Shown piece after piece: positions 1 to 11,800 of a DNA stretch of 64,000 nucleotides. Under the pieces are notes generated by a model. That model was given only the letters and a program-made list of their open reading frames with translations, had not been told where the DNA came from and did not search any database. The stretch's first letter is position 1. Every line of letters begins with the position of its first letter. This stretch comes from Physella acuta (Eukaryota > Mollusca > Gastropoda > Physidae): assembly GCF_028476545.1 (NCBI RefSeq), contig NW_026732031.1, positions 62,001 through 126,000 on the forward strand, given 5' to 3'. The translations under genes were made by a program, and so were the position numbers.

Positions 1-390
1 GCGTTGGTACTGTCGAATTAACAAATTATGAATTATTGAAAATTAGAAACAACTAAATAGCGGCGTATGTTATGCCGCGGGCCGGCTCGTTGAAAATATT
101 TGCTTTAAAACACTATCAGTAGCCCGTTAAGGACGATAACTCCCCCCCCCCCCGTGAAAGCAGCCTCCTCTTAGTTACCTCCTCTAAGTTTAAAATCGTT
201 TCAAACTAAATTATCTGCCCCTAATAGCCGTCACCAAACCCGTCTCTATGATTGTAAAATGTAAACAGAGTGAACACCGCTCACCAGATCATGTGGGGGT
301 GGGGTGGGGGTGGTAGTGATAATGATAGAGAGAAAGAGAGGGGACTGCAAAGGCAGTTTTCTAACTGATCCCAGAAGAGAATTATATATA
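1..390. mobile_element. Rearranged Helitron-like non-autonomous element
   Basis: Bases 1-92 are the 3' end of the family in plus orientation (GCGGCGTATGTTATGCCGCG hairpin, then GGCCGGCTCGT). Bases 93-390 are the 5' half in minus orientation, ending in ATTATATATATAGA. The family has intact-order copies at 12203, 28467 and 62601. Confidence 0.5.
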
Positions 391-1765
391 TAGATAGATA
401 TTGTATAGGCTGGAATTTATAACCGTAAACTTTTTATTTCAACTAATATTTTTAAATATTTTATCTATAATTTTAGCAATGTTTCAAAAAGTTACCCGTA
501 TTTGATTTTTGTAAATAAAAAAAAATAAACTATAAGAAGTTGGAAGAAATCTAGTAGCATTTACATGTGTGTCATCAATATTGATTTAAAGTATGTTATA
601 ATAAAGCTACCGTGTTTAGACTTTAAAACAAAACCTACAGTTAAGTGGTCAATGAGTAAAATATATTTTTTTTATAAGATTACATAGTTAGTATAAATGA
701 TTTGTTAAACTTAATATGTAATGAAATTTACAACGTTTTACTGCGTTTTCCAAGCACGTCTTCCTTATATTTTATTAATTTAGCCTTTCTTGTGCAGGTT
801 AATTCCCTTGAACACATTTTGGTATTTGGATACCGAAATGGGAGATAATTCGTTTCCTTAACTTTACATTCATTTCAAATTCCTGCACCTTAGGTTGACC
901 GTTTACTTATAAATACAACTTTAAGTTATTATTTGCTATTGTAAAAATTAAATAGAGCGAAAGTTCTAAACAAAATAGGTTGATAGATTTTTTTTTTAGC
1001 ATTATCAAGTTGGAAAACAAATACATCAGTAGCCGTTGAATGTTGCAATACTTAATGCGACTAAAATCGTCGTAGTCGCAAATTAATCAACTAATTAATT
1101 TAGTGTCTTTTTCATATTTTCACACTCTCCTAAAGGATTCATATATAACAGTTTAAGGTTGTAATCTATACATTTATAACCTTTTATTTTTCAAAAACAA
1201 AAAGATCGTTACATAATCACACAATATAGACATTTTACAATTATAACTAAAGACAGTCAAGCTTAAAACAGGTAAGTTCCGTTCTGGAACTCACATTGGG
1301 AGGTGTGTAGAGAGCACAGTGGTTTTTTTCCAGTCTTTTTTCACCCGGGAGTGGGTAGGGGGGGGGGGGAGAAGCACTTGAAATTACCTGAGGAGGAGTC
1401 TGCTATATCGTAAAGTACAAAGAAGACTCGTGGACTTAGCAATAATTTCAATATAATTTGATTACGCTTCCATAATGGAACTGAAGGACATAATACACAT
1501 TTTTGCGACGAAGGAAGCAAGTAAAATTTGATTTTGATGTCTACATATAACGTGTATGCTATAGATACTAAATTAATATGTCACTTTTAATTAATTGTTT
1601 TCTTATACATATGTTTTAGTAATTAATTTGTGTGAAAGGGGGCGTTTTAATAAGTTTAACCTAGGGCGCTAAATAACCTGGCGCCGGCACTGTTAACATC
1701 ATGCATGTAAAATTAGCCGATCTTTTTTTGCTTTCCCTTCATTTTCAGTATTCACAATTAAAATA
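391..1765. other. AT-rich DNA, nothing recognised
   Basis: No coding region, RNA gene or tandem repeat seen; a G-run lies near 1355. Confidence 0.5.
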
Positions 1766-2252
1766 AACCGGGAGTGATCTCCCGTAAACTTTCTCGAATA
1801 TTCTTATATAACTCGGAATTAGTACTTCCTTTCAACGGAAATTACTCAAAATTTGACAGAAGGTAGAGAATTAGATCTCTTACTTACATGTGAAATTTCA
1901 TTTATCTATCTCAAATAGTACTCAAGTTATAGGCTTTTGAAAAATTCAAAGTAGAAAAAGTACCACTTCCGTTTGTCGGAAATTGCTCAAAAGTTGATCA
2001 GGATCTACGATTTTGATAAAATACTTATATATGAAATTTTATCAACCTAGCTGTAACGGTACTCAAGTTATCGTGTTTACACACACACAGACACACACAC
2101 ACACACACACAGACACACAGACATACGGACAAGATTACAAAATTATGTTTTTCCGTATCAGTGAGGTGTAAAACGTCGAGATTTGTAAAAATCTCGATTT
2201 TTTTTGCACGATTACAATACTTTCTCTATACTTCGTATATACGAGAAAGTAA
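1766..2252 (+). mobile_element. TIR element (ACTTTCTCG ends), copy 1
   Basis: Starts CGGGAGTGATCTCCCG then ACTTTCTCGAATATTC; ends TATACGAGAAAGT, an inverted match. Internal ACTTCCGxTTxxCGGAAAT repeats and a CA tract; no coding capacity. Related copies at 11113-11702 and 28430-29600. Confidence 0.65.
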
Positions 2253-2404
2253 AAAGAACCACCCCGATAATTAAACGACGCCACATAATTTAAAACACCC
2301 CTAATGAATAAATGAATATGTATAGTATATTTAACAAATTCATTAAAAAAAAACCAAAACAACAACAAAAACAAGAAAAAAATCAATACGCTGTGTCATA
2401 TCCC

Positions 2405-2735
2405 CAGAGGCGTGGCGAGGGGGGGGGGGGGGGGTTGGGGGTGCGGAACGCACCGGGTGACACCTTTTAGGGGGGTGACACCAAGGCAAAAAATAGCAAA
2501 ATATACAGAGTAAAATGATAATTCCACTTAATTAAATGATTGATTTGAGTGTTAAATAGTCTATTAAGAGGTGCAAATCGAAAGTTTGAGGGGTGGGGGG
2601 AAGGGGGTGCATATCGAAAGTTTAAGGGGGGGTGCAAATCGAAAGTTTGAGGGGGGGGGGGTGGGGTGCTATGCCTCTGGGGTGTGACACCATTATGTGC
2701 CGCACCGGGTGACACCCGACCTCGCTACGCCACTG
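2405..2735. mobile_element. hAT-type MITE with 8-bp TSD
   Basis: Ends CAGAGGCGTGGCGA and TCGCTACGCCACTG, flanked by CATATCCC on both sides. An 8-base duplication and CAG/CTG ends indicate hAT. Internal G-rich homopolymers; the open frames are shadows. Confidence 0.8.
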
Positions 2736-3053
2736 CATATCCCTACTCTCTCACAACACACGTAGATAACCTTCAACACAGTCAAAACCTAAGAGAGCCT
2801 TCACTTATAAACACACCCTACCCTAACGACTGTGTACTGTGTTGTTTATCGATCAGATCAATTATAATCAATAATTCATAAATGCATAATGTTTTTGGTA
2901 TAAAGGGATAAAATAAAATATGTAAACTTACTTAGATGGGAGGGTAAAGACATCCATTTGTACAGACCGTAGGTTTGTGTTGTGGCAGATGATTTTAGAA
3001 AAACTTGTGTTCCTTAAACTCGTGAGTTGAGCTGTGGGCAGTTAAAGAAAGGT

Positions 3054-3105
3054 CAGTGTTTCTTCCAGACATTTTTCTCCGAGGAGATGCCTGGAAGAAA
3101 CTCTG
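3054..3105. mobile_element. Minimal hAT MITE (CAGTGTTTCTTCCAG type)
   Basis: Only the inverted ends remain, CAGTGTTTCTTCCAG and CTGGAAGAAACTCTG, flanked by AGAAAGGT and AAAAAGGT-like bases. Confidence 0.55.
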
Positions 3106-3269
3106 AAAAAAGGTACTCTTTAAAGTAGGCTTGAAAAGTCTATGCAATCATATTAAATTTAAACATAAAAATCTTTTTAAAAATATGTTAAGCGATAAAA
3201 TTATAATTACATTTTAAAAACTTAAAGCTCTTTGGGAACCATCGATTACACTCATTTCCATGTTTTTAG

Positions 3270-3690
3270 CGCAATTTCCATACTGACAATTGCGATTATG
3301 AACTCGTCATTTCTGGTGATGGATGGATGTGTGTCCGCAGCTTTAAGTCGTATCCCCTCCTCAACGATGCAATATCGAGGACTAGTTCCAAAAGCAAATA
3401 TGTTAAGCAAGTTCCGAGGATGATTGTGGGCAAAAAAATTCCCGGGTTTCCTTCCTGGATTTCCCGGAAAAGCCAAAAAAAAAACCTCGAAAAAATACAA
3501 TTTTTGGCCCATGTCTCGGCAACCAGACAACTTAGCGACTTGAAACATTTACCAATCGATTCCTGCCATAATTTAGAACAATATTGCCGAAGAAAGTTTT
3601 CAAAAATATCCTTTCGTTCGGTCACAAAAAATTAATTAAGGAAATTGCGCTTAAATTGTCACTAGACTTTTTATTAACTTGTTTAATTAA
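3270..3690. mobile_element. Dispersed element with GCGCAATTTCC ends, copy 1
   Basis: Begins GCGCAATTTCC and contains the inverse GGAAATTGCGC near 3642-3652, continuing to AACTTGTTTAAT. A second copy in opposite orientation lies at 17070-17573. Short open frames on both strands are not conserved as protein. Confidence 0.6.
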
Positions 3691-3699
3691 ATATAAGCC

Positions 3700-4570
3700 G
3701 TCGAAAATTATATTAGATTTTTTTTCATCAATTCAAATATTTTTAAATACCGCCCTTAATCCCCCTTGAAGTAAACCGGAATTTCCAGGGATAGTAAAAC
3801 AATGAAAAACACAATAATTTTTCTCCATGATAAAATACACAATAGCGATCTATGGTGTATAGCCTACTATTGTATTTATATTAAGTAATATAAAATCTCC
3901 TATTACCGCAACACCCTCACTTTACTAAATGAAATTAAAAATAAATGTGTTTTCTAAATTACTATTATATTACTATTAATGATTTGTTTGACTATTTCTA
4001 GCCTTAATAAAACCAGTGTTCAATTTGAACCAACTACATAAAAGTAAAATTTTAAAGTTTGCTTAAAGAGTCACAAATTAAATTTAGTAAATACAATTTT
4101 CTCATATTAATTAATTTGGTAGAATTACTTTGAGTTCCTTGAAAAAAAATACTTTCGTTAAGGGATTTTAGGATTTTAAAAATTCAACACAATATTAATC
4201 TGAATATAATGAGGTTAAAAACATTCTTCAAACTAATCAAGCATAAATATTTTACATACAAATAATACAATGTAAACCGTAGTAACAATCTATGACCAGT
4301 AGTGCTAAATATGCTGAGCACATTGTATACAATATATGGTCGTCCTGTTGATTTTACACGTAATGTTTCTGGCCATATCAAGTGAAATTAAACTTTTCTA
4401 GCTACAAACACTTTTAAACTGCATATTACATTTTTTTATTTTAAACAAAAAAAAAAACAACAAAAACATAATACACATGTATTTACATAGGCTTGTCAAT
4501 TCTGTTTTTTGTTAAGTAAAACATAGCTTGGTTTACTATACTGCATGTAATCGTTTGAGTGTACTCTAAG
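3700..4570. other. Downstream flank of gene 1
   Basis: AT-rich, with no coding region seen. Any 3' UTR and polyadenylation site of gene 1 would lie here. Confidence 0.45.
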
Positions 4571-4645
4571 CTAAGACGTGTCGCCATGAAACTGATCTCG
4601 ACGTATGAATGGCAGGTTGACGTTGTGAACATTGGGGCCATCAGT
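4571..4645 (-). CDS. Gene 1 terminal exon (C-terminal end)
   Basis: After acceptor CTACCTTAG it encodes TDGPNVH then [17 protein letters not shown] and a TAG stop. This aligns with gene 2 [12 protein letters not shown]. Joining it directly to exon 14 would read a stop at once, so an intervening exon of about 53 bases (2 modulo 3) is required. Gene 2 continues to a further Cys-containing exon; gene 1 does not. Confidence 0.7.
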   Translation of the reverse strand, partial: TDGPNVHNVNLPFIRRDQFHGDTS

Positions 4646-7600
4646 CTAAGGTAGATAACTTATTGATGTTCTTACAAAGTTAAAGTCGCCCAAAGCAGGC
4701 AACTCGATGTGAGTTAAATGGGAGAAAATAACATAATAGCGGGTACATTGCTAATGTTTTACCATTAGAACAAGGTCTCAAAGATGGTAACTATCATGTT
4801 TTAAACGAACAAGGCAGATAACTCTAAGTGAGTTAAATTGGAGAAAATATAAAAACTTACTAAAAGGTACATCACTGATGTTTTACCATTAGTACCCGGC
4901 CTTAAAGATGGTAACTATCACGTTTTAAACATCAGAACAAGGCGGATAACTCTCTGTGAGTTAAATGGGAGAAAATAATAAAGTACTAGCTGGTACATCG
5001 CTGATGTTTTACCATTAGTAAAAGGTCTTAACTATCATGTCAGATCAAGGCAGATAACTCTCTGATATTTTAATCGTAAGAACATGCTCTAAAGGCAGAT
5101 AATTCACTGGTGTTTTAACCATCAGAACATCTTCTAAAGGCAGATAACTCATTGATGTTTTAATCGATGGGAAAAGACATAAAGGTATATGACTGATGTC
5201 ACGATAAGAACATGATCTAAAGGCAGATAACTTTCTGATGAGTTAATCGTTAGCAATTTATCTAAGGCAGATAACTGTTTTTAAATAAGTAGAACTTGTT
5301 CTAAAGGCAGATAACTCTGAAGTTTTCACCATTAGAAAACGGTCGAAAGACATATTTAATCGTTAGGACATGGTTTAAAGGCAGATAAGTCACTGATGAT
5401 TAAGCCTTCAGAACATGGTCAAAAGGAGATGTTTTAACCGATAGACCACTGAGTTAAAGAACATAGCTCAGTGATATTCTTAGCGTTGGAACATGGTGTA
5501 GACTGTAGAGGCAAGAACTTAAAACTAATTTATAGCAATTAAAACTGTTTACACACTTTCACAAAGATAGATAATCCATACTATTACTAACTAGGTACAA
5601 TTTTCATACCATTAAATAAAACTAGCCAGATAAATTTTCACACTATTTAATAGCTATTGCCAGATACATTTTTCATACCATTTAATAACTCACTAGATAG
5701 CTTTTCACGAAAATTAACGAATTTATAGTTATAAAATGAAAAATGAAATTGAAACTACAAGCTAATTGATTACATTTAGATCAGTGTCCGCAGAATATTG
5801 AATCCCCATTTAATTATACATCTGGAGTTTCAAGTTTAAAAATAAAATTGTAATTAGACGTTTTGTATTAGATCTATGTATAAGTAAACCATGTTAAATG
5901 AATGAAAGTAGGCTACAAGTAAGAAAGAAATATTACTATTGTAAATCTGTATCAGTCCTCACAAGCCGATGATGAAAACTGTAATACTAAAGCGAACACG
6001 GCTAAGCAAACTGACGCTGATAAATTACATGTCTGAGGCAATTAAAAAAAATAAAACAAAAAATCAGTTTATCGAACCAAAACATTCTTACCGTCACTAA
6101 AACCAATTCCCTGATCATAGGTGTCGTAAAAAAATCGATCTCCGAACTTGGTGTTAAAGAACTGGGCGCCAATCAGACACTTGAGGGTCGGGCCAACGGC
6201 TGCGTCATCTCCCCTGGACACCGGCTCGTACAGTAGGCCAGTGAAGAGGTCAATGTCCTCCACAGATCTTCAACGATTGTTTGATACATTATTAATTAAT
6301 TACTGCAAGGGAAGAGTATTATGTAAAGAAGGGGGATAAGCGAAATTTTTACTTTATGACTTGGTTTTGCTTTGTTATTTCCCTTTTCTTGGTGTAAGTA
6401 ACTTAAAATTTGTATCTATTTTAATTATATTGTAAACAAGAATAAAAAAGGAAAATAAAGTGATTTCTGTGGGGGTTTTGTTTTCTAATAATAAACCAAG
6501 CCATATTTTCCTATTCGTAAATATAATTTACCAACACATATAAAACTTGAATGATGGTACATAGACATTTAGTGTGCAGATGTTGGAAGTAAATTAATGA
6601 GCAGATAATGATTTTCAGGCTAATTTGTTATAATTTTCCGTTTTAGTTGCCCCTACATAGCTATTGCACTAAATAACGGCTCTATTTTAAATGTTGGTCA
6701 TTCCATTTTTTAATTGAATTTTTTCGATAGTTTTAGTTCTCGATACAATTAAATTTAATGCGTGCTAAATTTAAAAGTTTTAACATATATGAATATTTAA
6801 GTAACGGATTCACCCACTGCAATTTAAAGACGTTAAGTATGAAAGCTATTACTTAAATTGTATGGGCGGTAAAAGATATTCTCTGTACCGTATTGCAAAC
6901 ATTTCTTGCCTGCATTTTTGGGCAGTAACGGCTAGCCCTTGTATCGCATTTCAAATATTTCTTGCCTGTATTTTGGGCAATGACGTCCAGAGGCGTAACG
7001 ACCTATTCTGGCGCCAGGTATGAAATATCCATTTCTGCCCCCCCCCCCCCCTTCCCTTAATTGAGATAAAGTTGCCGATAAAGCGCCCCCACCCCCCCTC
7101 CCCTCCGGCTTTTTACCGGTCACTACTGTCCTGTAACAGTTTTTATTTTAGTGTCACATAATTAATGTGGAAAACAGTTAAATCAGTGTATAAAGCTTTG
7201 TAAAACTCTATTTTCTTAACCTTTGACTGTGTATAATTCAGTAATGCAGTGCAGAATGAGCTTTCTATTTATTTATTTTTACTCCGTTTGGCGCCCCATA
7301 CACCCTTCCCTAGTTATGCCTCAGAAAACGTCTAGCCTCGGTATCGTATTAACATTTCTTGCCTGCATAATGTGCAGTGGATTCTAACCTTCTTATCGTA
7401 TTAAGATGTCTTGCCTGTATAATGTGCAGTGAAATCTAACCTTCTTATCGTATTAAGATGTCTTGCCTGTAAACTTTACCCAGATCGCTGGCGTGCGGCC
7501 CTAGGGCCTCCGTATCGTTGAACGACATCACGGGCCGGAGCCCACAGAGGCGGCGCAGCTTGTAGTAGGGCGGCACCCCGTGGTCACGACCCCGCTGGAT

Positions 7601-8613
7601 GTTCAAGGCCACGAGGTCAAGGCCTTTCCCGGGTCCCTTGGCGGGCTCGAATAAAAACCTGGTCACGTCCATGGCTGGCAAAAATATTTTTTAATGAGTT
7701 TTTTAATGAGTATTTTTTTAAAATGCGTCGTTTTTTAATGAGTTTTTTTAATGAGTTTTTTAAAATGTTTTTTTTAATGAGATTTTTTAAAGCGAAGGAC
7801 AATACTAATAGGGCTGGTAAGTAGGTCAACAACCAGTTCTATGGCTCGTGCAGGTTTTATTGAGCCGTAGAACTGGTTGGTGACCTACTTACCAGACCTA
7901 TTGCTGTAAAGCTAAACATACATTATTTTCATAAAATCCCCCAGCTATCTAATTATCCTTCTTTAAACTTCAAGTTAAATTTAATTTTATTATGTTTTCA
8001 AAAGTCATGACATTTCATTTTAGACAATGAAGTGCCAAGAGCTTTGAAAAAATACCTCATCATTCCTGTTACTGGCTTCGACTTAACGTTTCAACTGTTT
8101 ATGAAATATTTAGTTAAAATTTGATCATTTTCTAGACCTACAAGACTTAGTAAAATATCGGATTTATATTGATTTTTATTGATTTAAATGGTGATTTTCA
8201 TAAACAACGAAACTCCGATCACATTTCTTTAATTGTTGCCTACATTTTATGAATAACCGAAATTCCAATTAGATTTCTTCAATTGTTACCTACATTTTAT
8301 CAAAGACTTACCAAAATTCCGATCACATTTCTTCAGTTGTTGCCTACATTTTTTGTTGTCTGCCCCAACCATGCTCGCTACAATACTGTCATAGTTTTCC
8401 AGACACTCTCCTGGTCTGTGGATACGGTTGGATACAATGGATAAAGTTCTTGGATAAAGTGACACCCAACGGAATAAGTTTGTGAATACAATGAAAAACA
8501 TTTTCTTTAGATAATAAGGGAAATATTGTTATTAAATTTAGCTTTTCGCCTTGACTATATGATTAGTTTAGCTTTATAATCTTATCAAGAATCTATTGCT
8601 TTTTAATTACATC

Positions 8614-8700
<87 letters not shown>

Positions 8701-8705
8701 ATAGA

Positions 8706-8761
<56 letters not shown>

Positions 8762-8769
8762 TCTATAGA

Positions 8770-8827
<58 letters not shown>

Positions 8828-11800
8828 GCTTAGAGAGAGATAGAGAGAGAGGGAGAGAGAGGGGGGGGGGGGAGAGAGAGCAGAAATAGAGAGAGCTAGA
8901 GGGAGAGAAAAAGAGGTTTACCTGTGAAATAGCTCCCTCATCTTTAAAGTACGATCTCCTATACATAAACTCTTCGGAATCGTTGAGTGTCCGAACCTGA
9001 GGAGATATTTCTTTAAATCGGCACTTGCCGTGTATGCTGGTTTTACTGTTAATCTAACATTTCGGCTAGAGTGCGATCTTTATAACGAAGGGAGCCGAGT
9101 TCCAATCCAGGTTGGACGAGTCATGTCTGGTCATTTGGTATCTAATGAGATTTTCACATCTTTGATTTGAACAGATCAAAAACCTACTCAGCCAAACGCC
9201 CATTCTGCCCGTACCTTTATTCATCATCATCTTTTCTCGTTCGTGCCCAAGACGCCCGGATGCAGGTGAAGTAGAGTTCAATAGTTTCAGAGACCTCGGC
9301 ATATGAAGGGATAATATGGTCATCACTATGCCGAGTCGCCTTGGTTTCCATAACGTGAGTTAGGTACCCATCAGAGCTGGGTGGGCTTAGGGACGTTCTA
9401 CTGACTTGGACCCGGATTTAACCTCGAGACTTTCGGGTTAGCAGTCTACCTCTCTATCTCTATGCCACTCCGTTCCATTCTAACCCTATAGTCACATACC
9501 AAGATCAAACTGAACCAACCACCTCTTCACCCCCTACCCCTATTGTTCTATGACCTATACCCACTTCACCCCCTACCCCTATTGTTCTATGACCTATACC
9601 CACTTCACCCCCTACCCCTATTGTTCTATGACCTATACCCACTTCACCCCCTACCCCTATTGTTCTATGACCTATACCCACTTCACCCCCTACCCCTATT
9701 GTTCTATGACCTATACCCACTTCACCCCCTACCCCTATTGTTCTATGACCTATACCCACTTCACCCCCTACCCCTATTGTTCTATGACCTATACCCACTT
9801 CACCCCCTACCCCTATTGTTCTATGACCTATACCCACTTCACCCCCTACCCCTATTGTTATATGACCTATACCCACTTCACCCCCTACCCCTATTGTTCT
9901 ATGACCTATACCCACTTCACCCCCTACCCCTATTGTTCTATGACCTATACCCACTTCACCCCCTACCCCTATTGTTCTATGACCTATACCCACTTCACCC
10001 CCTACCCCTATTGTTCTATGACCTATACCCACTTCACCCCCTACCCCTATTGTTATATGACCTATACCTACTCACCGAAACGCTGCAGTAGCGAACTCCG
10101 AGAGCACTCTGGGGTCAAGGTTAGGGTTGTAGAACGTCCTTCCGGTCTTTGAGACTAGGTTCACGCGCGTGGCGTCGGTGCCGAGGATTTTCGGGAGGTA
10201 TTCGTTGTAGTTGATGATCTGCTGGAGGGCTGTGTGGACACAAGGTCATTACTTCATTATAATTAAAGGATGGTTAGTCCCATAATCTAGTTGTCTTGTG
10301 ATATCGTTTCGAATATAGTTTTTGTTAGATTAATTTAAATGCTTTTTTCTGAAGTAACGATCCTTAAGGCAGATGAAGTAGAGTTCATATGTTGCTTAAC
10401 CTCGGCGTATAAGGGATAATTTGGTCAGCACTATGCCCAGCCGCGATTACTTTCACTAACGTGAGTTAGGTACACAATCGGGCTGACTGGACTCTGAAGA
10501 GTCATGCAGACTCATATCCGGACTGAGATCCGAACTCGGGATTTCGGGCTAACAGTCGAGCGCTCTATCACCCGACCACTCTATCGCCACAATAGTTAGG
10601 GTTAGATAGCTGAATTATTAAGAAAAAAATTGTAATTACTAATTTGATCATTTTTAAATCAACTAAGATAAAAGTAATCAGAACATAATATTTTAAAACA
10701 AGAAAAACAAAATTAGTGCAGCTTAAAATGTATTTAGTTTCTAAAAAAACAATTTTTCAAAAACAATTGTCAGTGTTGGCAGAGTGAACTCACTTGGCAG
10801 TATATTCTGCTGAGGCCTTCACTGGTAAAACTTCATTAAAACACATTACTTTGTCGCTTTAACGAGTATTAGGGTATGGATAATCGACTGTCACACAACT
10901 GTCGTTAAAATGACCGTGATACGAAATTATACTTTTGTAAGAGTTGCTTAATTTTTAACACTGTCTGTTGCAAGATTTAACAAGCTTAATGGAATAACTA
11001 ATTGACTTGTACACTTTTGTTTTTGAAAGATTATAATTTAAACGTATTTAGGCCTTTCTTTATGTTAACACTATCGTTTTGAAGTTTTAACAAACATAAT
11101 GGAATAGCTAATCTACCATAACACTACGGGAGAGATCTTGTCTAAACTGTCTCGAATACTCTTATATAACACAGCAGTGGTTGGCAATTCAGACTTACAA
11201 ACATAATTTTTAATCAATTTTTAATTATTAAAACATTTTAAAATAGAAAGTGAACAGCAAACAATGTGTGTATAATAGTGCAGAATATTAGTACTTTATA
11301 TGCGTTTTTTGAAATTGAAAAAAGCGTAAAGTGTTACTTCCGGTCAACAGAAATTACTCAAAATTTGACATAACGCAGGCAACTAGATCTCTTACCCATT
11401 TGTGAAATTTCGTTTATCTATCTGAAACAGTACTGAAGTTATAGGCTTTTGAAAAACCAAAAGTAGAATAAGTGTCACTTCCGTTTACCGGAAATCGCTG
11501 AAAACTACATTCTAGCTGTACCGGTCCTTAAGTTATCGTTTTCACAGACACATAGACACACACACTGATATACAGACAAGATTGCAAAACTGTGTTTTTC
11601 CCACTCAGGGAGATCTAAAACGTAGAGATTTGTGAAAATCTCGATTTCGATTTTTCACACGAATTACAATACTTCCACTATACTCCATATACGAGAAAGT
11701 TAAAACAAAACAACAACCTACCAATGATAATTTTCCTGGTCAGTTGAAAGACGTCTTCATCTGTGTCACGTGACCTCAACTTTCGCAGCTCCCCAGCGAT

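Noticed and set aside
5960-6050. Missing gene 1 exon just after the exon 14 donor
   Set aside because: The T-rich run and CAG look like an acceptor, but the bases belong to a retroposon found at two other loci and do not encode peroxidase sequence.
9505-10152. Three long open frames (175-200 residues) on both strands
   Set aside because: Entirely a 39-base tandem repeat, a multiple of three, so all frames stay open together; only the exon edge at 10076-10229 is coding, in another frame.
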